Shown: positions 25,531 to 41,900, numbered from the stretch's first letter. The stretch is 64,000 nt of DNA from Ampullaceana balthica (GCA_944989445.1 CALYLW010000734.1:214251-278250); one strand, 5' to 3'. Translations and numbers: made by a program. The notes: a model not told the origin generated them from the sequence alone.

Positions 25531-26042
25531 GCCCAGCCCTGTAGCCATTTCTCTAAAAAAAATAGTCCTTAAGCTACGTCGTCACCACCAGTTGGACCAT
25601 CGTACGTTAAGGTTGGGGTTGAGCTTAACCTTCTTTCGCCAATAAATTGGTCCTGTCGCGGTGCGGCAACTCCAAATCATAAACTGCAGGATTACTCTAG
25701 TGTAAAGTCCCAGAATGTAACCCGCTGTCTCAAAAATGACATTGACTGTCTTTACTTCCAAGAGGGATGACTCAGGGCTTCGATAGAGAGACTAGAATTG
25801 ATGAAGACAACTAAATTCTTCGCCAGGCGTTGACGCGCCACTCTGGTTTGTCTAAAACTCAGTGTAGCGGGTGGTCAATGCTGCTCCATGACAACCAGAA
25901 ACCTTGGTGCTATCTGGTCCAGCCTGGGGGTTTGAAATTATACGCCGTAACCACTTCTGGCGTTAATGAAACAAGAGCAATGTGTAAAGACTTTAACCAC
26001 ACCTCGCCTTTGGCCTCATTCGTCTTTTTAATTAATATTTAA

Positions 26043-26980
26043 AAATGATGTAATAAACAAACACATATTTGAAGAGGTAGAAAGTAATCTTTACGTTGCT
26101 AGACAGGCTAAATTATGTATACAGACACATATTACCACTTAAACATCAAATTTCATCAAATTACCAATAAGTATATAAAGATAAGATAAATTACAATAAT
26201 AATAATAATCCTTTCATTACTTATAAACAGTGGTACCCTGTTAGCATCTAGACTCACTGTGATTTTCATAAAAATATAAAGACAAATTTATAAGTAAATT
26301 ATATTTAAAATTTTAAACCTTAATTTAATCACATTTTAAAATTAAAAATATTAATGCATATTATTCATCTTGAATAATTTTAATTGCAATCTTTTTTTTT
26401 AAGATTAACTTTTATGAACGTTGCAAGTTATACATTTTGACTTAAAAAACTTATTTAATAATTTAACAGACCAGAATTAACACCAACATCATTGAAACAT
26501 TCTTAACACTGACGTCACGACCTTTTGCCCACGAGCCCACGTTTCTGGCACGTGAGCTATCAGCCATCATCAGCAGTGGTGGCTTCACGCTCATTACAAA
26601 TATCTGTCCTATGGATCAGTTGTTAAATATGGTTTTTATATAATTTAAAAAAAAACTTAACCCTTAAAATATATATTTCCTGACATATATAATTCTCAAC
26701 TTTATCGACATGAGTTCATCATGACATAATTTCATAACCTGGTAATAACTGAAATTAAAATAACCGATTTGTGAGGAATAAACGACCAGCGCAAGAAAAA
26801 TAGTTAATTGTTGATGAAATTTTATATCCAAAAGTATTGCAAGACGAATGTGCGCCCTTCTCCCCACACATATATAATGTCTAATAAATTAAAAGATGAA
26901 CTTATCGAGCTATGACAATACATTGTTTTGTGTTAAGGACACTGGATTTGAGGAATCAACAGAAAAGAATACGAATTTTC
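26043..26980. other. 3-prime flank of gene B
   Basis: AT-rich sequence directly downstream of the gene B stop codon, presumably including its 3-prime untranslated region. I did not find an unambiguous AATAAA signal close to the stop. No other feature recognised. Confidence 0.4.
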
Positions 26981-29900
26981 CTATGTTCCTTTCTTCTTTT
27001 CTCTCGTTACTGAGTTGGTTCTCACGTTATATGCCACACCATCTTTTACTTCATCGTAGGCATTCCCTGGAATGACGGAAAAGACATTAAACATGATTTG
27101 AAACAAATGTTACTTACACGAAATGCATTTTCTATGCACGTCTTCTTATAAATAAACATATGCTCTAAGACTTTTTAAAGAAAAATCGAGATCTTCTATG
27201 ATGATATGCTTTACATCAAACAATAGAGACAAATTTCTATTTTTAAAAAAAGTCCTTAATTCAAACCAGATTTTATTTTCTAAATGTTTTAAAGAGATTT
27301 TCTTAGAACAAATATAGATGCTTATTCAACACAACCACAAATGAAAACAACACACGTCAAACCGAGCTGAGGGTTTCAAAATAACCGTTTAAAAGATCGA
27401 AATCACGTATCTATATTTTAAAAAAATTAACAAATAAATTATTTATGATTTTTATAACAGTCGCAACTATTTAATCCCATTGTTAAGGTAACACGATTTT
27501 ACGCACTGCAATGATCACGTCATAACTGGGTCTTACACTATTTGGACTATAATTGAAGTTAAACTGATATTTAATTTGTTAAGGATATTAAAAGTGAGTG
27601 TACCTGTTTTATCCAATGTATCATATTGATTTTCATTTTGTTCTATGGGACCGACATGATCATATTTACTGTCTGTTGTATCACTGGGATTCGATACAGG
27701 TTTTTGTCGTCTTTTAATCCAAATGTAGATTACAATACAAATGATGGCAACAGCGGCTAAGGTGGAACCTATTCCTATACCAATCCCACTGGCAAGTCCC
27801 TTGTTGTATCCTGTTTATAACGAATATTTGGATAAACTGCATATTTTTAATTACCGAATTGTTAATGTATCAATTTAAAGTAAGTGACAGATGTCAAAAT
27901 AGATAAGTTAATTTTAGAATGATATGCCAATGATTATTTTGCTACTACTAAAATTTAGAAAGAAACAATGTTCATGATATTTTTATAAATGTAAGTTAAA
28001 TTATAGGAAATTAGTTCCAGACTTAAAAGTATGTAGTATTTCTAAGGTTCACTAATTATAGTATCATATGTATTACTTTACTTTGTAGGTATGCAATATT
28101 ATAGTTCACTAGCTGTACGTATTTATTACTATAATTCATTAAAAGAAGGATGTATTGTTACAGTTCACTAACACTAGGTATTTATTACTATAGTTTACTA
28201 ATAGTATGTACAGTGATACCTCAAGATTAATTTGTTTTTTTTAAATTACATACGTTTAAGTGTTATGTTACGTTTGTTTAGTGTACATTTGTACTAAATT
28301 TTAATGTTTTTTTAGCATCTATTCATGCAAAGGGTATACATATACATAACGTATTATTTTCATAAAGTTAAGTACTTCGTACATAGTGCAGTAATGTTTT
28401 CTGCCATCCGTTCTCCTCCCCTACCACTTTCTCCGATACTTCGCCACATCGCCTAACTGGAAAGGTACATTTGTATACCTATTATTTTTCATTAATGTTT
28501 TTTTTCTGTTTGCATCGATTTCTTATTATTAATTTGATTCTTAATGTGTACTTTGTTTTTATATAGTTATTCTTGATATTTTCAATTTTTAATGTTGTTT
28601 CTGTGTGGCTTGGATCGGATGAAGAGTTTTACATGTTTAACTTAGTTCAAGATACGAAAAATCCAAGAGACCACAGCTGGAACGGATTAATTTCGTATGT
28701 TGAGGTACCACTGTATTACCATTGTTCACTAACAGTCGGTATGTATTACTGGAGTTCACTTCTTTTAACATTTATTCACGGTACAGACATGGATGGAACA
28801 GGTGTTATCATTTATTTTGTGAGTGAGAGCAGTTGACACAATTACATAACCTTGCAACACCTAATTCTCTTAACTTAAAAATATGTTCATCTCACTGTGG
28901 TTTTTAAAAGTGTGTGTATGCTGTCACAAAGAAACAAATTGAAATGAATCTAACCTTAAAAGAAAAATACTAACTAAGATGAAACGTTAACAAAAGGATC
29001 AAATACTATAAATAGCAATACCTGTTTCATAGTCCAGCGGGCTTACAGCAGCTGAGTATAGACACAGTTGTAACATGAAAATAAAAATTGGATTTACTAT
29101 TGTTAATCATCATTGAAAAAAAATTGAGCTTTTCTAAATTACTTTCTAAAACGTGCAGTTTATTTCTATCTCGCAAAGCAATGAATTTATTTTCTAACAG
29201 TACTCATTTAACATAAAAATAAATTGTCATAGTAAAATGTATTTTTCAAAGGAAAAAAGTTAAAAACCGAAGCCGATAATATTTCTTGTAATGTTAAGTT
29301 ATCAAAGTCAATGTCCCACCCTTCGTTTGCAGCCGTATAATAAAATGTAATAATAGTGAAGTTTGAAATAACTTTTTCGTACAATGAAAATATGTATTTC
29401 TTCATATTATTTTTTAAGATCATTATAACTTTGTCAGTAAAATATTTTTACGTACAATTGTGAATACCTAAAATGGGACAGTTAATAATAAAATAAATAA
29501 ATGGTCAGTGTTAGATGGCTGCTCACGTCGGCACAAATAGATGAGCTACCCTGTATGGTAATTAGAAACATACAAGAGATCAAAGTCTGTATTCGTGTGT
29601 GTCTATATATATCAATTTAAATATGTCTATATATGTTTGTAAGGAGACCATTGCAGTACATGTAATTAAAAAAACATTTGTTTATGTATGGCTTATATTA
29701 AATATTATATCATACACCGAGTTAAAATAAAAGCAGTAGTAATATATTTACAAGTAAGTTACCATCTAGACAAAGATTTCCAGAGTATCCAGCGTCACAT
29801 CCATGGTAACAGACGCCATCAGTAAAGTGACAAGTCTTGTTGAGACAGTTGCCACTGCAGTGCTTTAGGCACTGGCTGCCCCAAGTCAGATTTTCACATT

Positions 29901-32900
29901 CTATTAAAATTATTAATTACATTTTTTCATGTTAATAAACAAACCATAAATTGCTTTTGCTAAATAATTGTTATAAATTTAGAAGGTGAAAGCACATTAA
30001 TAGCTAAGTATGTATCTGATGCTAAATTGAACAAAGACTAAGGTGTGCTCACATTGGGTTTTTTTATTGGTAAATCTAAAATTGACACAAGACTACGAGC
30101 CGTATCGGCAATTCTTCACTGAACAATCATTAATAAAAAGACGTTAACAAAAAAGGAAAAATATTAACTACCATGTGCAATCTAAGTGGACGTCAGGGAG
30201 AAAGAGACGTGAAAGAGGCAGACAGGGATTTACGACAGAACACAAGGCGTTCAATGCCATGGTCCCATGTTCCGAAATGGACTGATTCTCATCTCATTGG
30301 TTTCTCTGGCGTGCGTGTTTGTACAAATATTACTTTAAATTGCATTCATGTACGCCAAGTCTTTTCACTTATAGGTCATTCGTAAATTTTCATCAATGAC
30401 ATTTATTTAAATAAAATTGTTGAACTTTTTAACAACTTAAAGTTTTTTTAATGTTTCAAATATTTTAAATAGTGTGCTTTAAATTTATGATAATTCTAAA
30501 ACTTTTTTGTGCTCAAAGATTGTAAAGATTTTTTTTTAAAACTTGACCCTGTATAATACATCTAGACTCTAGAATATCTCTTTACCACTCACTTTGATTA
30601 CATGTCTTGCCCAAATAACCAGGCTCGCATCCCTTGTCGCAGGCACCGTCCCGTCTACCACATGTCTGGTCTAGGCAGTGACTGCTGCAGTTGTTGGTGC
30701 ATCCAGGGCCCCAGGTTAAAATGTGGCATTCTATTGGAACAATACATTAAAAAAATATTTGATCTTTCTGATGAAGTAAAAGTGTAAATTGTTAATATAT
30801 TATGTCTTACACATTATTATACCACGTATCCTGAACATGAAAGAATATGTTTATATGAAATAATATAATTAATGATTTTTAAAAATAAATATTTTTTAAA
30901 TATTAATTGAAGAACAATACCAAATAAAATGAAACACAATAAATTCCCTTATTTTACAATATACATTATTATACATATTACTTAAACATATTTTATAAAA
31001 TTAATACTGATATTGAGACAATTTATTTTTAATGCAATTTATTTTTAAGGATTAGGGATTCTATTTTTGTGTAAAATATTCAAAGCTATATACTATAGTG
31101 TTTGTGTTTCCGCACAACTCGGATAGGTAAATTAAATAATATCATCTTTTAAATTATAGTAAACCCTTGTTTAAAGTCAGTTATAATCTTTTAAAACCGT
31201 AGCCTAGTTCTTCGTATCGATATGTAGTTATATAAATTTTAAAATGTTTAGTTTGCTTTTGAATATATTGAATAATACTTTTAGTAGGTTGACTACTTGT
31301 AAAGACCTTTGATGAGTTGTAACTTATACGATTATAAAATTTAATTATTAAGAAGACTATTTATCAAAAGATGTAGCCCGTTGTAAATGTTTTCCTTGTA
31401 GAGTTGTGGGAAGTTTTTAGGGTATAGTATGCCCATCTATCTATGCCATTTCAGATAAATTCAGAAATATCGAAAACATGGCTAATAATATCGTGCGTTT
31501 AAACACCTTACCGACTGCACAGCTGTCTCCCGTGTACCCATCGTTACATCCATACATACAGACGCCGTTGGTAATGTTGCACGTCTTATTGAAACATTCT
31601 GAACTACACTTGTTTGAGCAATTCGTGCCCCATGTTAACTCAGGACATTCTGGGAATACAAATGTCCTCTTCAGCTACATACATATGTAACGTTTTTCTG
31701 CCAGTTTGCTAAAACAACTGAAGGTCATTATGTAACCAAACTGTTCAAGATTACCGTGAACAATTATCATGAAAAATATCTTAATATCAATATTTTGACA
31801 TAAGATAACGTGTATTACAGAGTGTAAGATCTTGTTATTTACAGTGCGAATAAAGATCTTCATGAGGATATGTGAAAAGTCAACATATAAAAAAGGTTGC
31901 AAAATAATCATTTTTAGGAGATTTGAATATATTTGTTCATGATTGAAAATTTTCCCATTAAGAAGTCACTTACCATTATTGCATGTGCTTCCAATGTATC
32001 CGTCTTGACATCCCAGGTCACAGTTCCCTTGGATTCTGTTACATATCTTATTAATGCAATTCATGTTACATTCGTTAATGCAATCCACGCCCCATGTACC
32101 CTGTAAACACACTGATTTTTTTTACAATCATTTTACTCTAAAGTATATTCTGAAAAAAAAATTTGTATTAGATCTTTTTGTGATTGTGTGTTTTAGTGTG
32201 TGTGCATTAGTCCACCCCTGTGTGTTTGTGTGTTTTCGTGAGTCAATGTGTTTGTGAGTTTTAAAAAACGTTATATAATGTTTGTGTTTTAAAATATGAA
32301 GTTTCACTTCTCTCACCTGCGTTAAGACCTAACAATCATTTAAAAGCCATGCACTACATTTTTACATACTGCATTATTCATTTACTAATAAAGCAAGATA
32401 TTTTTCTTCGTTATTGATGGACCTACGCTGCAAGAATCACGCCGTGGTGTGTCGTAATGAATTGTCATCTAGATTTTGTAGATATTTTATTATAAAAGTT
32501 AAATAGTTCTTTATAGCTTTTCAGAGAATATTGAATTTATAATTCTGCTGTACTAAACCGAATAGAAAATTTAATCTGCTGCATACTGTATCATCTTGAC
32601 CACACTTTTGCCTTCATCAATATAATTTTTTTTTGGTGAAAAGGTGTGGAAAATTGTACAATTCATGTAATATAAATGTTGTGTACCCTGTTCAATTGTT
32701 GTAAGGAAATATAATTTCGATTTTTTTCTGGGTGCTAATAATATTTTTTACGGGTTGACTAATCTATAGTGATTTTGTGCGAGCTGTCTTTCAAACCTAC
32801 CAATGCAACATTGAATTGTCTTATTTTCCTAGCATTCGTTTATTCTAATATAATCTTTTTACATTTGTATTGAAATACACATTCGGAAGAACATTTTAGA

Positions 32901-35900
32901 GACTTTTATAATAATCCCTCTTCGTGCATTTTCGCTTTAACATAAGAATGTGTGCGTGTGCTTGCGAATTTGCCTGCGCGTATTTTTGAGTATGTGTGTG
33001 CGAGAGTATGTGTGTGGGTGGGTGGTGGATCTATTTATGTGTGTCAGCGTATGTGAGAGATAGACAGGAATAATTGAAAAGAATCTCTAAATCACCAGTT
33101 ATTAGGTTAAATTTTACATTTTCGTATTAAAACAAAATATTTACACTGCTACTTGTCAATAGAAGTAACAAACTAATAAAATTACTTTTCTGGCAACCAT
33201 CTCCAAAGAAACCAGCAGCACAACCCGATGGACATCCTCCGGTAGCCATATAACAGATATGTGTTTTATTCTCACAGTTACAAGACTTGGTACACTCCAA
33301 ACCAAAAAGGTTGTTAGGGCAAATTGAATCTGGTGAATGTCAATTTAAACAGTTATATATCTATATATATATATATATGCAGAATTTTAAAATCCTAAAC
33401 GATAATATTTTGTTTAGATATCTGTTCCTTACAGCGTTTTAGGTGGGGCGGGGGGCGGTGGAGTGAAAGGAATAGCAGTTGTAAGTGTTCGTAGTTCACG
33501 TTTAAAGTAGAAATATAATAACTATAAAATGGTTAAAACCGATATTATCAAGCGTCGCCTTCTCTTGTGAGTCGAGCTCACCTACTACCTAATGTTCTTC
33601 ACAAACAAATTATTGATTTACGAAACTGTTCATGCTGTTTGTGAAATGACTCAAGTGATAGCATTCTAAAATTAGTGCAGAAGGTTCAAATCAAAGTGAA
33701 GGCACATTTGTAACAATTCAAATCTTTGAAAAATGAATATTTGTATTATTGAATTAAAGTTACTAAAAATATATTCCCTGCCGTTTTTTTTCGGTTGGCA
33801 TATAATAATAATCAGAAATTCAAAGTAAAAAAAAATGTTGCTACTTGTTAAAAAAAAGTCAATAACTTTCTCTAGTCACGGTTATAACTATTATAAGGAG
33901 AATACGTCGGTATTATATCGGCCATGTTCTTCGAATGGGCGAGAGAAGACTCCCTCGTCAGGCCTTCATTTGGACACCAAAAGACAAAAGAAAACAAGGA
34001 ATACCAAAGGAAACCCTACGCACAACAAACAAAAGAGAAAGCTCAACCATGGGTCTAAGAAATAATCAAGAGCTAATACAATTGGCGACGGATCGTCGTA
34101 AATGGAAGTCCATGACTTTCGCCCTTTGTGCCGTCTTCGGCCCGAGAGGAATAACTAAGTAAATAAGTCACCGTTAAATTTATTTTATTTCGTTTGTTTG
34201 AAAAGCTTACTCTCTTATTGCTTGTTCTCAAGAACTATTAATTTTAATACCTAGATAATTTTTTTTAATCTCTCGAAATGCAATTATTTTATAGTCAATG
34301 CCTGTTTATAATAAAAATTATAAAATTCAGCAATAAAACTAAGTCCTTTAAATTTAAAAAAATAATTAATTCTTCAATTTTTGAAAAAAATTAGATTTTC
34401 TATTTTTTTATTAAGGTTATAAATGATGTTTGCACAAAATATACCAACGTTCACCAATGTTTTTAAACTCCAAATATTCAAAACTAATTTTAACAACTAG
34501 CTTTTTAAATCATCGAAGGTAAACTAAAAGTTAAAATAACTTATCTTGACGGCTGGTGCAGAAATTAAATTTCAATTTTTATTAACTTAAAGGTGCAAAC
34601 TTTATTATTAACTTTTGAGTGTACAAATTACAAGAAAATGAATGATTTTAAATAGTGTAGTTTTATTTTAATTCAGTTTTAAATGCAAAAGTTACTAAAT
34701 TTCAACCCGAATGCCTTAAATATTTTGAAATACCAAAACCAATAGTGTATGAAAGATCCTGCCTACACCTTCGCTGATTCTTTTGCTTCTAAACACCATT
34801 TGGCGATACAACTCAGCTTTAATCTGATGTGTTCTTTATCGAAAAGCTCCCTTTGTTTTTCTGTTATTCTTAATCAAACTTCCTTTTTAATTTAAATAAG
34901 CATTTTTGCGTTGCTTCACTTTAAAATTACCATTCCATGTTTTTTGTTGTTTTTAATCATAACTGTTTTCAAAATTAACTTTTTATCAGTTAGGATGATT
35001 TCGTGTTTTAAATGTTTATTTTACTTTAGCTTAAACGCTTTCTGTGATATAGTTTCTTATTCGGAAAAATTCATTTTCTCTATTTATTCCATATACTCAC
35101 ATCAATTTAAAAAAAAATAATTTTCTAATTTTTTAAAAAGGTTTTAATGAGCACTTCACATTTAAAAAATGTAATATTAGAACTGACAAACATGTAATAA
35201 TGTTAAATTAAAATATTTTAATGTTTGTCTCAATTTTGGTTTCAACTGTAGTTGGTTTTACTTACCACCATAAATTTCTACCTCACACAACGTCATTATC
35301 AATTCAGTCTGATAGCGTGCATATATTTTGACATATGAAACATTCTGTGGTAGTGACGTCACAATATATACTATTTGTGGAACATCCGGTAAAGTGTAGT
35401 TAAACACTAAAATATTTTCAGCATTATAACTGAAGATTTGAGCTTTCTGAAGTCTTGCTTGCACTGAAAGTACACATATTTTTTTTTCAAAAGCAATCCC
35501 CACTTAACAGGGCCATAAATTTGATATATATTCCCAAAATGGGGCGGGGGTCAATAAGAAAAGTAACAAACTATGAAAATCTTTGAAAGAATCATAAAAA
35601 TGGCACTCGACCATCGTGCGTGAGGTTTCTTTTATTTTTTTTACCCCCTTCATGTTCAGTCTGTAGTACTTGGGTTAAAGTTTTTTCCAGAAAACTTACT
35701 TCAACTTTGTATTGCGACTCATCTAATCAATATAGTATATGACGTAAAAAGTCACTGTGATACCCGGAGAGGAATTGTACTTAGCCGCTCTCTTAAAAAA
35801 TGGATGTGAACCTTGTCAATGATATAATTTGCATACAAGACTGCAGCTTCGTTGTACACTGGATTGAAATGACAGTTACCAAATGAAATATCTGCACAAA

Positions 35901-38900
35901 AATTAACATTTGCTCATGCCCCATGTATTAGTCTGCAGGGATTGCCTCAAAATAACTTGTAGGGATTTCAGAAAGTACAAGACACAGCAGCGGGCATTGT
36001 ATTGTGGATGCAAAAGTCAGACCACATCAGAGCATCACTTCGGGATCTACACTGGCTTCCTCCTGCTGAGTGAATACATCACAAATTTCTCTCTCTCTGA
36101 CTTTCTACAATATATATGACTCAGCGCAGCAGTATTTGAATAAATTTGCACCAAAACATGTATTTTTACGCAGTCCCTTCTGAAAATTGGATGGACACAA
36201 GAGGAACCCCCACAGCGTGGCACCTTTAAATCTGTTACACCAAAATTTGTGGAAAATTCTTTAGAAATTTAGTAAAGAGAGTCACAACAAAGACAAATTT
36301 AATAAAAAAATATGAAGAGTTTTTGTAATTATGGAGAGTTTTTAAACATCAGAGCGCACCGACCATGCTTGACTACCATAAATAGTTTTAGCTCTATAGA
36401 AAAGACATCATCCACATCATCATTATTTATATCCATCTAATCTATACAGACGCTCCTTCTATGCAGAAGATAATTGCGTCCACAGACCATGACAGATTAT
36501 CTGTTGGCAAGTGATGCAGCGTTAACAGGCCACGGCTTTGTGGGTTTCACGCATTACCCAGCCACCTAACTAGTGTTAGGTACCCATTCGGAGCTTGGTG
36601 ACTCAGGGATGCCCTAGGCCCCGGGAACAAATCCTTGCCTTCACATGGATTTGAACCCGTGGCAATTGGTACGCAAGTCAAGCATGCTGCCACTGGACCA
36701 CAGCGATTTTCAAGGCAGACTCATCTTTGATAACTCTGAAGAGTGTGTTGATCAATACTTGATGTTGTAAATAGAAATCAAGGCACTGAATCATCCGTTT
36801 TGGGCTTGCGTGTCAACGAGACAACAATTATTTTTTTCTAAGTCCTCAAAATTTGATTTTTTTAAACAACTTTAAGTTGTTTTTGTTTTGTTTTTGTCGA
36901 GAATAAGGCAATAAAATAATCGAATTACAAAGTCAGTATATGAAAACCATTTTCTGTGTTTCGGCACTCAGAATATTCTCTTGTCCTTGAAACTATTTTC
37001 TCAAGACCTTGTATAATTTATCGAATCAATTTAAATTTCATTTCAACCAACAAACCATTTACTCGACACACAGCTCCAATTACTTCAAAGCTACTTACAG
37101 TTGTATCTATTGAATAACACATATCTGTTTGCAAGTTGCGCGGTCAAGAACGTTACGTTCCAGTTTGGTGAAGTGTCATTAGTATGAGTACAACTGTTTC
37201 CAGTCTCCCAATTTGTATCTCTGTTACCATCTACAGCCTTAGAGGCAACCATGTCCCTATTGTAATCACTTGATTGAGAGGCTCTCTGTTTAAGTGCCAA
37301 ATTGCGTCCTGAAATATATGTTTACACTTAAAACCGAAAAAAAATGTATTTTCACGTTTTTACAGAAAATTGTAAAATGTAAACTGTGTTTGAGAATTAT
37401 TGTTTTATTGAGTGACCCCGTAATTTTGTAAACATTAAAAACTATATCTGACTCGTTCTCATTTTTTGTGAAACTTACATTGTATTTACTTAAAAGAACT
37501 GCTTATTATCTCGAAAATTCCTGGAGTTTTAAATATATTATCACAGATACTCAAGATTAAGGCACTGCGACATTATAAAAATTAAATTAAATTACACACC
37601 GCAAAACAGAGACAGTTATGTTTATTAATTTAACATTCAGCAAAAATTTAACACATTTCCAATGTTCTTTCATTTTTCTAAATTAATTTTGATGACATTT
37701 TTTAGTCAATCCCATGAAGAGTCAGGTCGGAAAAGAGAACATTTTAGGACCGTTCAGCGATAATCAATAACCAGGATCCTTTCAATTTTGTAAGAACGTA
37801 TTACTTTTTGAACTGCGACGTTAATTATCGGTTAACTCACGTAAAATGTATTTAATAAAGCTAAAATTATGTCCACTTAAATATTATGCATTGTATAATG
37901 CATTATATAGATAGCATATAGAGACTTAATTAATAACTACAGTCGGAACTCTCTAATTCGAATTTTCCTAAGTCGAAAACCTCCCTGTATTGAAATAATT
38001 GTTAGGTCCCGGCCAAATTCTTCAATTATTACGTAATTTTCCCTAAATCGAAGTCTCTGTAAGACGAATTTTTGTTCCGGTAATTTTAATTTCGACTTAG
38101 AGACGCCCGACTGTATTAATAATACATCGCTCTACCGAAATACGACTTGATTTAGCCATATAAGTCAGAGAAAAAATTCAATATATCGAAAACATGAAGT
38201 CTTGGAGTTGCTAACGTTAAAATTAGTTTACGATTTACCTCCACTGATACTGAGAGAACACAGATGACCCACATCCCTGCCTTTAAGTGTCAGTTGTTGT
38301 GTTGAGATCTGGACATCACAGAATAAATCCATGGTTCTGTTATCAATCAGATATTTATTGGTGCAGTAGTATGTCGAGCCTTGGTTACCATTTATACCCA
38401 TCGTGATATTGTGTTTAAAATCTGAATAATATCAAATTGTGTTGATCAGTATACATTTTGTATAATTGTTTGTCTCTTCACAGAGCCCATCTGACTTCTT
38501 CCACAGAACTCATCTTACTTATTCTACAGAACCCATCTTACTTCTTACTTCAGAACACAATAAAGCTTTTCTACGCAACGCATCTTTCTTATTATACACA
38601 ACCCATCAAAGTTCTTCTACAGAACCTATCTCACTTCTTTTACAGAACCCATCTCTTTTCTTCTCCAGAACCCATTCCACTTCTTCTATATCTAAGGAAC
38701 CCATCTCAATTCTTTGTAATATCCATGATTATTGTGGCTCCTACATATTGTGACATATCTAAAGTGCCACTGAAGGGGGAAGTTCGCTTGTCGCTGAGCA
38801 GCTTTGCGAGGGTTTCAAAAGCCATCCCCTCTTAACAAGGCCATACATTTGATATATATTCCCTAAAGGGGCGTGGGTCAAATAATGAAACTAACTAACT

Positions 38901-41900
38901 TGTGACATATCTAAAGTGCCACTGAAGGGGGCAGTTCGCTGGTCGCTGAGCAGCTTTGCGAGGGTATCAGGAATTGGAAATTGAAAGAGAGTAAAAATAG
39001 AAACAGTAAGTGTATTGGGCTTTTACTTTGTTCACATTTTCTCGGTTTCACTATGTTGAGATGTGTTTTATTTTTTATATATTAAATACTTTTAGAAATA
39101 TCAAATCATAGAGAATATAAAAATATTGCATTGTTTTTAGACCACCCCAAATGGTAAGATTAGTAGAGGTAATAAGCAACGTTTGTTTGGTGCAACCATT
39201 GTAATTAAAACATTGTTAAATCGTGTGAGCCTTGCGATTTCTTGTTTTATAAAATAGGTAAAAGATATATATAGTTGCTATATGCTATGTCTATTATTAA
39301 TATGAAAGTTAATCATCCTTTTCTTCGATTTTCCACTTTCTGATAAAGTTTTTAAGATTTAAATGAATGTTCTGATATTTTTATTCAAGTTTTATCTACG
39401 CTATTTATCAAATGATAAAAAACCAATCCCTAAATCTATTGTAATTGATTTAAAAGTTTTTATTCCTTATACTTATCTACAAAGAAGAGATTGAATGTTT
39501 ACAACTTAAACTTTAACTTCAACAATTTTTTTTCTATTAGAAAAATGAGATTTATGTATTATCAAAATCCTCTGAATATTTTCTTAGTAATAATCATTCT
39601 TCTTCTCTTTTGTGGGTACTCAAATTTAATTTTTTAAACATTTTATTTCATTTTGGTTTTTAAACTGATTTTATTTGTTTGTTTTTTTAAAAACAAGGTA
39701 ATCATTTTTTGTGATCATTCCAATTTTTAAAAACATGAATTTTCCATATGCCAATGTTAATTTACGATAAGTCCTTGTCATTTCTAAAACCGGGAAACGT
39801 CATAGATCAATGAGTAATGTTCTATTATTAGATTACATTTTAGTGGAACAAAGTTTTAAAACATAAATACAGTCGAATCACTATGTTCTCAAATTTGTTA
39901 GCATAGTAAAAATACGAAACTGTTTTTCCTTTTTCAATTCCAATAAGCTGTCTTAAATTAACGAAGAATTAAAAAATAGCTGATAAGATACATCCTTCTC
40001 AATATTCCTACATTTACATATTGACTCGTATCTTTCATTAATTTTTTATGAAATTTATCCTTAAAAAATTTAAAATTTAATGTATACTGCCTAAATATTT
40101 CTATTAATAAATTTCTGCCATATTATGAAAAGGCCTATATTGGCGAGTTTTAAATTGAAAACAATTATTTAACGGCTTTTCATCATTTTAAAATATTAGT
40201 TTGTCATGGTCTTCAGCATATATCTAATAAATAAATATGAAAGTTTGTTTGTTTGTTTGTTACCCATAGAATTCCACTACATTAGACATAGGGTGCTGAA
40301 ATTTTGCATTGGACCATTGTTTGACCCGGAACAGGTCATAGGCTGTTTCAACCCCAGGTGACCACACCTAGGATAACCTAACCCTACTCATGGTCACCTT
40401 GATTTACTAAAGTAGATACCCCAAGGAGATGAAATTAGCAACAATGTTACACATAAAAGTTGTAGATCATGTTTGGTTTATAAAATAGAATTATCGAGTA
40501 TTATTTAATTTTCTATTTACTTCAATTTCGAATATCGAGTACAATTATAATTTGGATTTGTTTTTAAATTACGACGATACGATTTAATGACCCGGAAGTT
40601 TATTGCTTCCTTAACCTTCTCGAACTTAATGGAACCACTTCACAAACTATATAAATAGGCTTGCTATCAATTAATTACGACAGAACGTCTATTTAAATTT
40701 GTTTTAGGGTAATATTTACTATTTATAAGTGATATATACATTACATATACTTTTTTAAAATTAAATTTTAATGTATTTTTGAAATTATTTTTTTATAATG
40801 AATGAATTGAAATAAATTTCTTTTTTTTTATAATCTGTTTACTATTTTTTAAATCTTCCAACGCCGGGTACCCCAGCTAGTTTGTTATAATGATTAATTT
40901 AAAAGTTAATGATATGGTATTTTTTCATATATCACTCTGTAGGACCCATTAAAGTTCATGTTTTTGTGTTTTGTTTTCATTTTTAAGTATCGTTTCAAGA
41001 ACATTTTGGCTTAGAACTAATACATTTTATTATGACATTTACCGTAAAAGCCAGAATGTTTTATTTGTATTTCGTTTTATCAAAATGAAACGATCTGAGA
41101 AAAGCTAAGCCCATTGTTTGTGTCTCAAGCATATTTAATATTTAAAGCTTTATTACAGCTAAAACTTTTAACATGTTAGATTTTGTACGTTTTATCGAGC
41201 ATGTAGGCTATGATACATAACAAATATAATTTTTTTTTAAAATTCAAATTCCGGATCGCTTAATAAAATGAAGATGGCTGTTTACTGACTGCCTAACTAG
41301 TTTTTTTTTATAATCTGAAAATTAAATGTGAAAATAAAAAAATCTTTTAGCTCATAAAATATCAGTGTATTGTTTTTTTTCTAATTTGTTATATATATAA
41401 AGCACCCACCATGATTGTTTACAGTTATTCTGATCCATGTGATGGCGTAACTAGAGTTCAAGTTTATTGTTATAACTTCTGTATCTCCGTTCAAACACGT
41501 CGTGTCATTTTGATCTTTAAGTGTAGTTAGTGCTTCTGGTGGTGTAATTGATGTCACGGCAAGTGAAAATAAGTCTTCTGTAAAACAAACAAAATAGAGC
41601 AAATTTTTCATGAAATGATTTTTTCCCCAATTTTTATTATTTAATGACAATGCAATTTATGACAACGTGTTTTTATGTGTGCCACAATGCTGAGCTTTAT
41701 TCAAATGTATTACTATGTCAACCATTCATATACTCCTGTCACTAAATTCTTACAATTATCTCGATAACATGCTTTAAGCCTTTTCATCTACTTTACAGAT
41801 GATTATGCGTCCTACTTAGCACGTACATAAATTGTGACCTTTTGGGCTAGTGAAGCAGCGTTCATAGGTCACGGCATACGAGAGGATTTCAAAATGCCCA

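Noticed and set aside
32128..32316. H-T-rich minus-strand ORF in a gene B intron
   Set aside because: Low-complexity tgtgtttgtg tract; no exon signals.
35346..35356. TGACGTCA inside a gene B exon as a regulatory site
   Set aside because: The octamer encodes V-T-S in the second discoidin domain and can occur by chance.
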